A stretch of 64,000 nt of DNA from an uncultured Azohydromonas sp. (GCF_937926365.1 NZ_CALAOH010000021.1:1-64000), one strand, 5' to 3'. Positions 34,771 through 44,126 are shown, counted from the first letter of the stretch. The notes: generated from the letters alone by a model not told the origin. Numbers and translations are program-made.

Positions 34771-35892
34771 ATGTCCGACAAGAAGGTCGCCCTCATCACC
34801 GGCGTGACGGGCCAGGACGGTGCCTACCTGGCCGAGCTGCTGCTGTCCAAGGGCTACGAGGTGCACGGCATCAAGCGCCGCGCCAGCCTGTTCAACACCG
34901 ACCGCATCGACCACCTCTACCAGGACCCGCACGAGAAGGACCCGCGCTTCAAGCTGCACTACGGCGACCTCACGGACAGCACCAACCTGATCCGCATCGT
35001 GCAGCAGGTGCAGCCTGACGAGATCTACAACCTCGCGGCCATGAGCCACGTGGCGGTGAGCTTCGAGACGCCGGAGTACACGGCCAACGCCGACGGCATC
35101 GGCACGCTGCGGCTGCTGGAAGCCATCCGCATCCTGGGGCTGGAGAAGAAGACGCGCTTCTACCAGGCCAGCACCTCCGAGCTCTACGGCCTGGTGCAGG
35201 AGGTGCCGCAGAAGGAGAGCACCCCCTTCTACCCGCGCAGCCCCTACGCGGTGGCCAAGCTCTACGCCTACTGGATCACGGTGAACTACCGCGAGGCCTA
35301 TGGGCTTTACGCCTGCAACGGCATCCTCTTCAACCACGAGAGCCCGGTCCGCGGCGAGACCTTCGTCACGCGCAAGATCACGCGCGCCATCGCGCGCATC
35401 GCGCTGGGGCTGCAGGACTGCCTGTACCTGGGCAACCTCTCGGCGCTGCGCGACTGGGGCCACGCGCGCGACTACGTGCAGATGCAGTGGCTGATGCTGC
35501 AGCAGCAGCAGCCCGAGGACTTCGTCATCGCCACGGGCGTGCAGTACAGCGTGCGCGAGTTCGTGCAGCGCGCCGCCGCGGAGCTGGGCGTCACGCTGCG
35601 CTTCGAGGGCGAGGGCGAGCAGGAAGTGGGCATCGTCGCGGCCGTCAGCGGCACCCAGGCCAAGGTCAAGCCCGGCGACGTGATCGTCAAGGTGGACCCG
35701 CGCTACTTCCGCCCCACCGAAGTGGAAACGCTGCTGGGCGACCCGAGCAAGGCCAAGCAAAAGCTGGGCTGGGAACCCACCACCACCTTCGAGGAACTGG
35801 TGCGCGAGATGGTGCACAGCGACTACGACGCGGCCAAGCGCGACAGCCTGGTCAAGCTGGCCGGCTTCCAGGCCTACGACTATCACGAGTAA
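34771..35892 (+). CDS. gmd: GDP-mannose 4,6-dehydratase
   Basis: Makes GDP-4-keto-6-deoxy-D-mannose from GDP-mannose with bound NADP. ITGVTGQDGAYLAELLLSKGYEVHGIKRR marks the N-terminus; the active site is YPRSPYAVAKLYAYW. The 373-residue length is standard. With manC and fcl it gives GDP-L-fucose; the 4-keto product could also serve other GDP-deoxyhexoses such as rhamnose or perosamine. Confidence 0.97.
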   Translation: MSDKKVALITGVTGQDGAYLAELLLSKGYEVHGIKRRASLFNTDRIDHLYQDPHEKDPRFKLHYGDLTDSTNLIRIVQQVQPDEIYNLAAMSHVAVSFETPEYTANADGIGTLRLLEAIRILGLEKKTRFYQASTSELYGLVQEVPQKESTPFYPRSPYAVAKLYAYWITVNYREAYGLYACNGILFNHESPVRGETFVTRKITRAIARIALGLQDCLYLGNLSALRDWGHARDYVQMQWLMLQQQQPEDFVIATGVQYSVREFVQRAAAELGVTLRFEGEGEQEVGIVAAVSGTQAKVKPGDVIVKVDPRYFRPTEVETLLGDPSKAKQKLGWEPTTTFEELVREMVHSDYDAAKRDSLVKLAGFQAYDYHE

Positions 35893-35926
35893 TGCGCGGC
35901 GCCCGCCGTGGCGCCCTTGAACCACC

Positions 35927-36925
35927 GTGCCTTCGATCACTCTACCCAGCGGCAAGGAGTTTGCCGCGCAAGACGGCGAATCGCTGCTGGACGCGGCGCT
36001 GCGGGCCGAGGTGGCGCTGGAGTACAGCTGCCGCACCGGGCGCTGCAGCAGTTGCAAGGCGCAGGTGCGCAGCGGCTCGACCACGGCGCTGCATCCCGAG
36101 ACCGGCCTGAGCGAGGCCGAGCGCGCGGCCGGCTGGATCCTGAGCTGCGTGCGCAGCGCCACCTCCGACGTGCTGCTGGACGTGCAGGACCTCGGCGGCG
36201 TGAAGCTGTACCCAGCACGCACCTGGCCCTGCCGCATCCAGGCGCTACAGCGGCTGGCGCCGGACGTGCTCAAGGTCATGCTGCGGCTGCCGCCGGCGGC
36301 CGACTTCGGCTTCCAGCCCGGGCAGTACGTCGATCTCATCGGCCCGGGTGGCGTGCGGCGCAGCTACTCGGTGGCCAACGCGCCGGCAGCGGACAAGCTG
36401 CTGGAGCTGCACATCCGCGAAGTGCCCGGGGGCGCGCTGAGCAGCTACTGGTTCGGCGCCGCCAAGGCCAACGACCTGCTGCGACTGCACGGGCCGCTGG
36501 GCACCTTCTTCCTGCGCGGCACGGCCGGCATGCACCTGGTGTTCCTGGCCACCGGCACCGGCATTGCACCGGTGAAGGCCATGCTCGAAGCCCTGCAGTC
36601 GCTGCCGGCGGCCGAGCAGCCGGCCTCGGTCACGGTCTACTGGGGCGGCCGGACCGAGCAGGACCTGTACTGGCGTCCCGAAGGCGCGGCGGCCCAGGCC
36701 TGCCGCTTCGTGCCCGTGCTCTCGCGCGCGGGCGACGGCTGGAGCGGCACGCGCGGCCACGTGCAGCAGGCGCTGCTGGCCGATGCGCCCGAGCTGCCGC
36801 GCACGCTGGTGTACGCCTGCGGCTCGGACGCCATGATCCACGGCGCGCGCGAGGCGCTGCTGGCCGCCGGGCTGCCCGCGCAGCGCTTCCACTCGGACGC
36901 CTTCGTCTGCTCCGCGCCCGCCTGA
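35927..36925 (+). CDS. ddhD: CDP-6-deoxy-delta-3,4-glucoseen reductase (E3 type)
   Basis: Iron-sulfur flavoprotein that passes electrons from NADH to the C-3 dehydrase (DdhC) in 3,6-dideoxyhexose synthesis. An N-terminal plant-type [2Fe-2S] domain has Cys35, Cys40, Cys43 and Cys74. Next come an FAD domain (GFQPGQYVDLIGPGGVRRSYSVANAP) and an NAD domain (LATGTGIAPVKAMLEAL). Length is 332 residues; the start is GTG. It heads the ddhD-ddhA-ddhB-ddhC order known from Yersinia O-antigen clusters. Confidence 0.92.
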   Translation: MPSITLPSGKEFAAQDGESLLDAALRAEVALEYSCRTGRCSSCKAQVRSGSTTALHPETGLSEAERAAGWILSCVRSATSDVLLDVQDLGGVKLYPARTWPCRIQALQRLAPDVLKVMLRLPPAADFGFQPGQYVDLIGPGGVRRSYSVANAPAADKLLELHIREVPGGALSSYWFGAAKANDLLRLHGPLGTFFLRGTAGMHLVFLATGTGIAPVKAMLEALQSLPAAEQPASVTVYWGGRTEQDLYWRPEGAAAQACRFVPVLSRAGDGWSGTRGHVQQALLADAPELPRTLVYACGSDAMIHGAREALLAAGLPAQRFHSDAFVCSAPA

Positions 36926-36948
36926 GAAACAACTGAGGATTTCCGGAA

Positions 36949-37722
36949 ATGAAAGCAGTCATCCTGGCCGGTGGCCTGGGTACCCGCCTGAGCGAGGAAA
37001 CCACCACGCGCCCGAAGCCCATGGTGGAGATCGGCGGCAAGCCGATCCTGTGGCACATCCTGAAGATGTACGCGCACCACGGCGTCAACGACTTCGTGAT
37101 CTGCTGCGGCTACAAGGGCTACGTCATCAAGGAGTACTTCGCCAACTACTTCCTGCACATGTCGGACGTGACCTTCGACATGCGTTCCAACCGCATGGAG
37201 GTGCACCACAAGCGCGCCGAGCCCTGGAACGTGACGCTGGTGGACACGGGCGACGACTCGATGACGGGCGGGCGGCTGCAGCGCGTGGCGCGCTACGTGC
37301 GCGACGAAGAGGCCTTCTGCTTCACCTACGGCGACGGCGTGGGCGACATCGACATCAGCGCCACCATCGACTTCCACCGCAGTCACGGCAAAGCCGCCAC
37401 CGTCACCGCGACCTTCCCGCCCGGCCGCTTCGGCGCGCTGGACATCCAGGGCGGCCAGGTGCGCAGCTTCCAGGAAAAGCCCAAGGGCGACGGCGCGATG
37501 ATCAACGGCGGCTTCTTCGTGCTTTCGCCCAAGGTGCTGCCTTACATCAAGGACGACGCCACGATCTGGGAGCAGGAGCCGCTGATGCAGCTGGCCGCCG
37601 ACGGCGAGCTCATGGCCTACGAGCACCACGGCTTCTGGCAGCCCATGGACACGCTGCGCGACAAGCACCTGCTCGAAGACCTGTGGGCCAAGGGCCGTGC
37701 GCCCTGGAAGATGTGGGACTGA
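36949..37722 (+). CDS. ddhA: Glucose-1-phosphate cytidylyltransferase
   Basis: First committed step (also named RfbF): CTP plus glucose-1-phosphate gives CDP-glucose. The nucleotidyltransferase motif is MKAVILAGGLGTRLSEETTTRPKPMVEIGGKPILWHI. GDGVGDIDI and GFWQPMDTLRDKHLLEDLW are specific to this family. Length is 257 residues. Its stop precedes the ddhB ATG by two bases. Confidence 0.96.
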   Translation: MKAVILAGGLGTRLSEETTTRPKPMVEIGGKPILWHILKMYAHHGVNDFVICCGYKGYVIKEYFANYFLHMSDVTFDMRSNRMEVHHKRAEPWNVTLVDTGDDSMTGGRLQRVARYVRDEEAFCFTYGDGVGDIDISATIDFHRSHGKAATVTATFPPGRFGALDIQGGQVRSFQEKPKGDGAMINGGFFVLSPKVLPYIKDDATIWEQEPLMQLAADGELMAYEHHGFWQPMDTLRDKHLLEDLWAKGRAPWKMWD

Positions 37723-37724
37723 GC

Positions 37725-38807
37725 ATGGCGCAGCGCAACCTCATCGACACCGCCTTCTGGCGCGGTCGCCGCGTGCTGCTCACCGGCCACACCGGCTTCA
37801 AGGGCAGTTGGCTGAGCCTGTGGCTGCAGTCGCTGGGCGCCGAGCCTCAGGGCCTGGCGCTGGAGCCCCCCACCACGCCCAGCCTGTTCCAGGAAGCCGG
37901 CGTGGCGCAGGGCATGGCCAGCACCATCGGCGACATCCGCGACTACGAGACGGTGCGCGCCTGCATGGCCGCGTTCCAGCCCGAGGTCGTCATCCACATG
38001 GCGGCGCAGCCGCTGGTGCGGCTGTCCTACAGCGAGCCGGTGGCCACCTACGCCACCAACGTGATGGGCACGGTGCACGTGCTGGAGGCGGCGCGCCAGT
38101 GCGGCAGCGTGCGCGCGGTGGTCAACGTCACCACCGACAAGTGCTACGAGAACCGCGAGTGGGTGTGGGGCTACCGCGAGGACGAGCCCATGGGCGGCTT
38201 CGACCCGTACAGCAACTCCAAGGGCTGCTCGGAGCTGGTCACCTCGGCCTACCGGCGCTCCTTCTTCGACAAGGCGGGCATCGCGCTGGCCTCGGCGCGC
38301 GCGGGCAACGTCATCGGCGGTGGCGACTGGGCCGCGGACCGGCTGGTGCCGGACATCCTGCGCGCCTTCGAGCGCGGCGACGCGGTGGTGATCCGCAACC
38401 CGCATTCCACACGTCCCTGGCAGCACGTGCTGGAGCCGCTGTCGGGCTACCTGCTGCTGGCGCAGCGGCTGTGCGAGCACGGCGCGGCCTTCGCCGAGGG
38501 CTGGAACTTCGGCCCGCAGGACGACGACGCCCGGCCCGTGCAATGGATCGTCGAGCAGATGGTGCAGCGCTGGGGCGACGGCGCGCGCTGGCAGCTCGAC
38601 GGCGGCGAGCATCCGCACGAGGCCAATTACCTCAAGCTCGACATCGCCAAGGCCAAGGCGCGCCTGGGCTGGCGCCCGCGCTGGGACCTGGGCACGGCGC
38701 TGGAAAACATCACGGCCTGGCACCAGGCCTGGCTCGCGCGCGAGGACGTGCGCGCGCTGTGCCTGGCGCAGATCGAGCAGTACACGAACACGGAACAAGC
38801 AGCATGA
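37725..38807 (+). CDS. ddhB: CDP-glucose 4,6-dehydratase
   Basis: SDR enzyme (also RfbG) that forms CDP-4-keto-6-deoxyglucose. It begins FWRGRRVLLTGHTGFKGSWLSLWL. NVTTDKCYENREWVWGYREDEPMGGFDPYSNSKGCSEL contains the active-site Tyr-x-x-x-Lys. Length is 360 residues. The stop overlaps the ddhC start as ATGA. Confidence 0.96.
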   Translation: MAQRNLIDTAFWRGRRVLLTGHTGFKGSWLSLWLQSLGAEPQGLALEPPTTPSLFQEAGVAQGMASTIGDIRDYETVRACMAAFQPEVVIHMAAQPLVRLSYSEPVATYATNVMGTVHVLEAARQCGSVRAVVNVTTDKCYENREWVWGYREDEPMGGFDPYSNSKGCSELVTSAYRRSFFDKAGIALASARAGNVIGGGDWAADRLVPDILRAFERGDAVVIRNPHSTRPWQHVLEPLSGYLLLAQRLCEHGAAFAEGWNFGPQDDDARPVQWIVEQMVQRWGDGARWQLDGGEHPHEANYLKLDIAKAKARLGWRPRWDLGTALENITAWHQAWLAREDVRALCLAQIEQYTNTEQAA

Positions 38808-40126
38808 ACGCGAAAACCCCCGAATCCCTGCGCGGCCAGATCGCCGAGCTGGTGCAGCAATACGCCGAGCTGGCGCTGGCCCCCAAGCCCTTCGTGCCCG
38901 GCGAGTCGCCGGTGCCCGTGTCGGGCAAGGTCATCGGCGCGCGCGAGCTGCAGCTCATGGTCGAGGCCTCGCTCGACGGCTGGCTCACCACCGGGCGCTT
39001 CAACGCCGCCTTCGAGCAAAGGCTCGCGCAGTTCCTGGGCGTCAAGCACTGCATCACCGTCAACTCCGGCTCCTCGGCCAACCTGGTGGCGTTCTCGGCG
39101 CTGACCTCGCCGCGCCTGGGCGAGCGCGCAATCAAGCCCGGCGACGAGGTCATCGGCGTGGCTGCGGGCTTTCCCACCACCGTCAACCCGATCCTGCAGT
39201 TCGGCGCCGTGCCGGTGTTCGTGGACGTGGACCTGGCCACGCACAACATCGACGCCAGCAAGATCGAGGCGGCCATCGGCCCCAAGACCAAGGCCATCAT
39301 GCTGGCCCACTCGCTGGGCAACCCCTTCAACCTCGACGTCGTCACGGCGCTGTGCAGGAAGCACGGGCTGTGGCTGGTGGAGGACTGCTGCGACGCGCTG
39401 GGCGCCACCTACGACGGCCGCCTCGTGGGCACCTTTGGCGACATCGGCACGCTGAGCTTCTATCCCGCGCACCACATCACCATGGGCGAAGGTGGCGCGG
39501 TGTTCACCAACAACGCCGAGTTGAAGCTCATCGCCGAGTCCTTCCGCGACTGGGGCCGCGACTGCTACTGCCCGCCCGGCAAGGACAACACCTGCAACAA
39601 GCGCTTCTGCTGGAAGCTCGGCGAGCTGCCCCAGGGCTACGACCACAAGTACATCTACTCGCACCTGGGCTACAACCTCAAGATCTCCGACATGCAGGCC
39701 GCCTGCGCGCTGGCGCAGATGGACCGGCTCGAAGAGTTCATCGCCGCGCGCCGGGCCAACTTCAAGTACCTGAAGGAGCGGCTGCAGTCCTGCGAGCAGT
39801 TCCTGCACCTGCCCGAGGCCACCCCGAAGTCCGACCCCTCGTGGTTCGGCTTCCCGCTGATCCTCAAGGAGAGCGCGGGCGTCAAGCGCGTGGACCTGCT
39901 GAGCTACCTGGACCAGCACAAGATCGGCACGCGGCTGCTGTTCGCGGGCAACCTCACCCGCCAGCCCTACATGGTCGGGCGCAACTACCGCGTCAGCGGC
40001 GAGCTCACCAACACCGACGTCGTGATGAACCAGACCTTCTGGCTGGGCACCTTCCCGGGCCTGACGACGGAGCACCTGGACTACATCGTGCAGAAGCTCG
40101 AAGAGTTCTTCGGTATCGGGTTCTGA
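38804..40126 (+). CDS. ddhC: CDP-4-keto-6-deoxyglucose 3-dehydrase (E1)
   Basis: PMP and [2Fe-2S] enzyme (also RfbH) that removes the C-3 hydroxyl by a radical route together with DdhD. The fold is that of DegT aminotransferases, but the PLP lysine is replaced by His223 in SFYPAHHITMGEGG, as in known E1. The cluster ligands fit the known E1 spacing exactly: Cys196, 57 residues, Cys254, one residue, Cys256, seven residues, Cys264. Length is 440 residues. Confidence 0.97.
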   Translation: MNAKTPESLRGQIAELVQQYAELALAPKPFVPGESPVPVSGKVIGARELQLMVEASLDGWLTTGRFNAAFEQRLAQFLGVKHCITVNSGSSANLVAFSALTSPRLGERAIKPGDEVIGVAAGFPTTVNPILQFGAVPVFVDVDLATHNIDASKIEAAIGPKTKAIMLAHSLGNPFNLDVVTALCRKHGLWLVEDCCDALGATYDGRLVGTFGDIGTLSFYPAHHITMGEGGAVFTNNAELKLIAESFRDWGRDCYCPPGKDNTCNKRFCWKLGELPQGYDHKYIYSHLGYNLKISDMQAACALAQMDRLEEFIAARRANFKYLKERLQSCEQFLHLPEATPKSDPSWFGFPLILKESAGVKRVDLLSYLDQHKIGTRLLFAGNLTRQPYMVGRNYRVSGELTNTDVVMNQTFWLGTFPGLTTEHLDYIVQKLEEFFGIGF

Positions 40127-40130
40127 GGCC

Positions 40131-40685
40131 ATGCAGTTCGACCAGGAAGTCCTGCCCGGGACCTGGCTGCTGAGCCTCAAGCGCTTCGAGGATGCGCGCG
40201 GCAGCTTCGTCAAGACCTACGCGCGCTCGGTGTTCGACGCCGTGCTGGCGCGCGCCGGCGCCGACGGCCCGGCCTTCGACTTCCGCGAGGAGTTCTACTC
40301 GCTGTCGAACAAGGACGTGGTGCGCGGCATGCACTTCCAGTTGCCCCCGCACGACCACGTCAAGCTGGTCTACTGTGCCGCGGGCGCGGTGCAGGACGTG
40401 CTGCTGGACCTGCGCAAGGGCCCGGGCTACGGGCGCAGCGTGGCGGTGCGGCTCGATGCCGACACGCCGCGGCTGCTGTTCATCCCGAAGGGCATCGCGC
40501 ACGGCTTCGTGTCGCTGTGCGACGGCAGCCTGATGGTCTACAAGACCAGCACCGAGCACGCGCCCTCGCACGACGCGGGCGTGCGCTTCGACAGCTTCGG
40601 CCACGACTGGGGCTGCGACGCGCCGATCCTCTCGGCGCGCGACCAGGGCCATCCGGCGCTGGCCGACTTCGACTCTCCCTTCTGA
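40131..40685 (+). CDS. RmlC-like sugar-nucleotide epimerase in the CDP-dideoxyhexose set
   Basis: Cupin epimerase of the RfbC family, 184 residues. The catalytic His68 (RGMHFQ), Lys78 (VKLV) and Tyr137 (MVYKTS) are kept. The Tyr-Tyr pair that follows in rhamnose epimerases is replaced by Glu-His (TEHAP). Its place, 4 bases after ddhC and 3 before an SDR reductase, suggests it acts on the CDP-4-keto-3,6-dideoxyhexose, epimerising C-5 as in ascarylose synthesis. It is unlikely to serve rhamnose, which already has a canonical enzyme at 31749-32300. Confidence 0.8.
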   Translation: MQFDQEVLPGTWLLSLKRFEDARGSFVKTYARSVFDAVLARAGADGPAFDFREEFYSLSNKDVVRGMHFQLPPHDHVKLVYCAAGAVQDVLLDLRKGPGYGRSVAVRLDADTPRLLFIPKGIAHGFVSLCDGSLMVYKTSTEHAPSHDAGVRFDSFGHDWGCDAPILSARDQGHPALADFDSPF

Positions 40686-40688
40686 GCC

Positions 40689-41519
40689 ATGAAGATCTTC
40701 CTGACCGGCGGCACCGGGTTCGTCGGCTCCCATTTCGTCAACCAGGCCCATGCGGCCGGCCACACCCTGGTGGCGCAGCGCCGCCCGGGCAGCCGGCCGC
40801 GCGTCGCGCTGGAGCGCGAGCCGCAGTGGGTGGACCGGGCGCTGGACGGGGACTTCAGCGCCGAGCTCGCAGGCTGCGATGTGGTCGTGCACTTGGCCTC
40901 GCACACGCCCAACCCGCCCTACGACACGCTGGAGCGCTGCCTGTACTGGAACGTGCAGGCCAGCGCCGCGCTGCTGGAGCAAGCACGCCAGGCCGGCATC
41001 GCGCGCTACCTGTGCGCGGGCTCGTGCTTCGAGTACGGCCGCTCGGCGGCGCGCCACGAGCGCATCCCCGTGACGGCACCGTTGGAGCCCACGCTGTCGT
41101 ACCCGGCGTCCAAGGCCGCCGCGGCGGTGGCGCTGACGGCCTTCGCCGCCGAGCACGGGCTGCGCATGCACTGGCTGCGCATCTTCCAGGTCTACGGCGA
41201 AGGCGAGCCGGCGACGCGGCTGTGGCCCTCGCTGCGCGCGGCCGCGCAGGCCGGGCGCGACTTCCCAATGACCGCGGGCGACCAGGTGCGTGACTTCATC
41301 GAGGTTGGGGACGTGGCCGCGGCCTTCGTGCGCGCGCTGGACTTCGAAGGCGTGGAGCCCGGCGTGGCCCGGATCTCGCACGTCGCCAGCGGCCGGGCGC
41401 AGAGTCTGGCCGAGTTCGCGCGCCACTGGTGGTCGCACTGGGGCGCCACGGGCGAGTTGCGGCTGGGCGCGGTGCCGTACCGCCACAACGAGCTCATGCG
41501 CCTGGTGCCCGAGCTGTAA
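40689..41519 (+). CDS. NAD(P)-dependent SDR reductase/epimerase, end of dideoxyhexose pathway
   Basis: Extended SDR of 276 residues with FLTGGTGFVGSHFVNQ at the N-terminus, CAGSCFEYG (catalytic Ser) and LSYPASKAAAAV (Tyr-x-x-x-Lys). By position it should reduce the 4-keto group of the CDP-3,6-dideoxyhexose, the role of AscF, Abe or Prt in other bacteria. Which stereoisomer it makes cannot be read from motifs. The flippase gene follows after 25 bases. Confidence 0.8.
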   Translation: MKIFLTGGTGFVGSHFVNQAHAAGHTLVAQRRPGSRPRVALEREPQWVDRALDGDFSAELAGCDVVVHLASHTPNPPYDTLERCLYWNVQASAALLEQARQAGIARYLCAGSCFEYGRSAARHERIPVTAPLEPTLSYPASKAAAAVALTAFAAEHGLRMHWLRIFQVYGEGEPATRLWPSLRAAAQAGRDFPMTAGDQVRDFIEVGDVAAAFVRALDFEGVEPGVARISHVASGRAQSLAEFARHWWSHWGATGELRLGAVPYRHNELMRLVPEL

Positions 41520-41544
41520 GGCGGCCCGGCTGACGGCACGCACC

Positions 41545-43086
41545 ATGGCTGCACGACGAATCCTCAACGGCATCCTCAGCGGTGGCGGACTCACTGCGGC
41601 TTCGGCCGTGAGCTCGCTGGTGCTGCTGCGCCTGGTGTTCCAGCACCTGCCCGCAGAGCTCGTGGGCGTGTGGCTGCTGTTCATCACCCTGGGCGGCTAC
41701 TCGCTGCTGCTGGACCTAGGCACGGGCCCGACGCTGGCGCGGGAGATCAGCTTCGCCCTGGGCGATCCGGCGCTGACGCCGCAGGAGCGGCAGCGCCGGC
41801 TGGCCGACATCGGGGCCACCTGCCTGGCCATCTTCCTGGTGCTGATGCTCCTGGTCCTGGTGCTGGCGGCCGGGGTGGGGCTGTGGTTCATCCCGACGCT
41901 GGTGACCGCCGACCAGCGCGCAATGGTGGGCACGGCCTGGGCGATCTTCTCGGCGGGCGCGGCGCTCAACCTGTTCGGCGGGGCGGCCTTCTCGATACTC
42001 TTCGGCATGGGCGACGTGGCTGTCGAGCGCGGCTGCCGCATGGCATCGCTGCTGGTGGGCTTCACGCTCAGCGCCGGGCTGCTGCTGGCCGGACAGGGGC
42101 TGGTGGGGCTGTCCATCGGCTGGCTGGTGCAGGGGGTGATCGCCCGCGTCATCGCCGTGCTGTACATCCGGCGCCGCCATGCGGGCCTGTTCAGCGGCGG
42201 ACGGCCCAGCGCCACGCTGATGCGGCGCATTGCCGGGCCGAGCCTGCGCTGGGCCACCACGTCGCTGGGCGGCGTGCTGATCCTGCAGACCGGCACGCTG
42301 ATGGTGTCGATGCGCATCGGCACGGCCGCCGTCGGCCCGTACGAGGCAGTGTCGAAGATGCTGAACCTGCTGATGACGCTGGCGCTGCTGATCGTCACCA
42401 GCTCCTCGCCCTTCCTGTCCCGGGCGCACGCCGGCGGCGACGCGAAGGCCTTCAAGTCGCTGCTGTTCGCCAGCGTGAAGTACGCGGTGGCCGTCATGGC
42501 GGTGGCCGGCGCGCTGCTGGCGTTCTACATCGAGCCGGTGATTGGGCTGTGGCTGGGCAAGAGTGTCTTCGCGGGCCACGCGGTGGCCTGGACGTTGCTG
42601 GCCATGCTCATCCTGGAAGTGCACCACGTGGCCCTGGCCACGGGCTCCATGGCCACCGGGCGGCGCTTCTTCGTCACGGCCGCGCTGCTGGCCGGCGCGA
42701 TCAACCTGGCGCTGGCCTACTTCCTGGCGCCGCACCTGGGCCTCTGGGGCGTCGCGCTGGCCGTGTTCCTGGCCCAGATCCTGACCAACAACTGGTACGT
42801 GCCTTACGTGACCCTGGGCGACCTGGGCGTGTCCTGGCGCCGCTACGCCCGCGAGGTGGCGGGGCCGCTGCTGCTGCTGCTGGCCGCGTGCCTGGGAGCG
42901 TCCGCCGCCCTGCGCCATGCCACCGCGCACTGGAGCGACGCCGCCTCGCTGCTGCTGGCCGTGGCCCTGCTGCCGCCGTTCGGCGTGGTCATGACCTTCG
43001 TGCTGGTCTGCACGGCCGAGGAGCGGCGGCACGTCGCGCAGCGGCTGCTGCCCGGACGCCGCCGCACGCCGGAGGTGCACCCATGA
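41545..43086 (+). CDS. Lipid-linked repeat-unit flippase (Wzx-like), copy 1
   Basis: A polytopic membrane protein of 513 residues with 12-14 predicted helices in the MATE/MOP (RfbX/Wzx) pattern. It begins ARRILNGILSGGGLTAASAVSSLVLLRLVF. It would move the undecaprenyl-linked unit across the inner membrane. It lies between the dideoxyhexose genes and the glycosyltransferases and overlaps the next gene as ATGA. It shows no close similarity by eye to the two minus-strand flippases. Confidence 0.8.
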   Translation: MAARRILNGILSGGGLTAASAVSSLVLLRLVFQHLPAELVGVWLLFITLGGYSLLLDLGTGPTLAREISFALGDPALTPQERQRRLADIGATCLAIFLVLMLLVLVLAAGVGLWFIPTLVTADQRAMVGTAWAIFSAGAALNLFGGAAFSILFGMGDVAVERGCRMASLLVGFTLSAGLLLAGQGLVGLSIGWLVQGVIARVIAVLYIRRRHAGLFSGGRPSATLMRRIAGPSLRWATTSLGGVLILQTGTLMVSMRIGTAAVGPYEAVSKMLNLLMTLALLIVTSSSPFLSRAHAGGDAKAFKSLLFASVKYAVAVMAVAGALLAFYIEPVIGLWLGKSVFAGHAVAWTLLAMLILEVHHVALATGSMATGRRFFVTAALLAGAINLALAYFLAPHLGLWGVALAVFLAQILTNNWYVPYVTLGDLGVSWRRYAREVAGPLLLLLAACLGASAALRHATAHWSDAASLLLAVALLPPFGVVMTFVLVCTAEERRHVAQRLLPGRRRTPEVHP

Positions 43087-44099
43087 GCGCCGGCACCGCC
43101 TCCCGCAGCAGCCTGCCCAAGGTCACGATCGCCATCCCGACCTACAACCGCCGCGCGTACCTGGAAGCCGCCGTGGCCAGCAGCCTGGCCCAGACCTACC
43201 CGCACATCGAGGTCGTGGTCTCGGACAACGCCTCCACGGACGACACCGCCGAGTGGCTGCGGCAGCAGCGCGACCCGCGCCTGGTGATGCTGAGCCAGTC
43301 CACCAACCTGGGCATGATGGGGAACTGGGATGCCTGCCTGGCCCGGGCCCAGGGCAGCTACTTCCTGCTGCTCTCTGACGACGACCTGCTCGAACCCGAG
43401 GCCGTCGCCCGCATGGTGGCGGTGTTCGAAGGCGCCGGGAACGAGCCGCTGGGCATGGTCTACGGACGGGCCGACATCATCGGACCGCAGGGCGAGCTCC
43501 TGAGCCACGGCGCCCTAGCACCGACGCTGGAACCCGCCAGCGAGACCATCCAGGGATTCTTCCTGAGCCGGCGCCCCACCTACCCCTGCACGATCCTGCT
43601 GCGTACCGCGGACCTGCGCGCCGCCGGAGGCTACTCGTACGCGGGCCTGACGCTGTCATGCGACGCGCGGGCCTGGATAGCGGCGGCCCTGCGGCACGGC
43701 CACGTGGGCTTCGTGCCCGAGGTCGTGGCGCAATACCGGGTGCATCCGGGCCGGCTGACCTCGCAGTCGCACATCGAAACCTGGCTCGACAACAACGAGA
43801 CCCTGGCTCGCTATTGCGCCGAGGCGTGCCGCGCGCGCGGCGAGGCCCGGGTGGCGGCACGGCTGCTGACGCTGGTGCAGAAGATGAACGCGCGCTCGGC
43901 CATGTTCTTGATCCGCGACATCGCGGAGCTCAAGCAGCGCCCGCTGGGGCGCGTGCGCCGCTTCCTGTCCCTGCACCGGTACTTCCGCTCGCCGCAGTGC
44001 CTGCCCACGGTCCTGCTGATGACGGCCCACCTGGTGAAGCCGCCCTTCGTGGGCCAGGCGGTGCGCCGATTCAAGCGGCTGTGGCAGTCGCCGTGCTAG
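43083..44099 (+). CDS. Family 2 glycosyltransferase
   Basis: A 338-residue GT2 enzyme. The GT-A fold starts KVTIAIPTYNRRAYLEAAVASSL. DNASTDDTAEWL and the DXD-type LLLSDDDLLEP follow. It ends with a helical basic tail that may associate with the membrane. It adds a sugar to the lipid-linked repeat unit; donor and acceptor cannot be told. It is coupled to the flippase gene through a 4-base overlap. Confidence 0.83.
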   Translation: MSAGTASRSSLPKVTIAIPTYNRRAYLEAAVASSLAQTYPHIEVVVSDNASTDDTAEWLRQQRDPRLVMLSQSTNLGMMGNWDACLARAQGSYFLLLSDDDLLEPEAVARMVAVFEGAGNEPLGMVYGRADIIGPQGELLSHGALAPTLEPASETIQGFFLSRRPTYPCTILLRTADLRAAGGYSYAGLTLSCDARAWIAAALRHGHVGFVPEVVAQYRVHPGRLTSQSHIETWLDNNETLARYCAEACRARGEARVAARLLTLVQKMNARSAMFLIRDIAELKQRPLGRVRRFLSLHRYFRSPQCLPTVLLMTAHLVKPPFVGQAVRRFKRLWQSPC

Positions 44100-44126
44100 C
44101 GCGCCGCCCAAGCCGCTCCAGGACCC

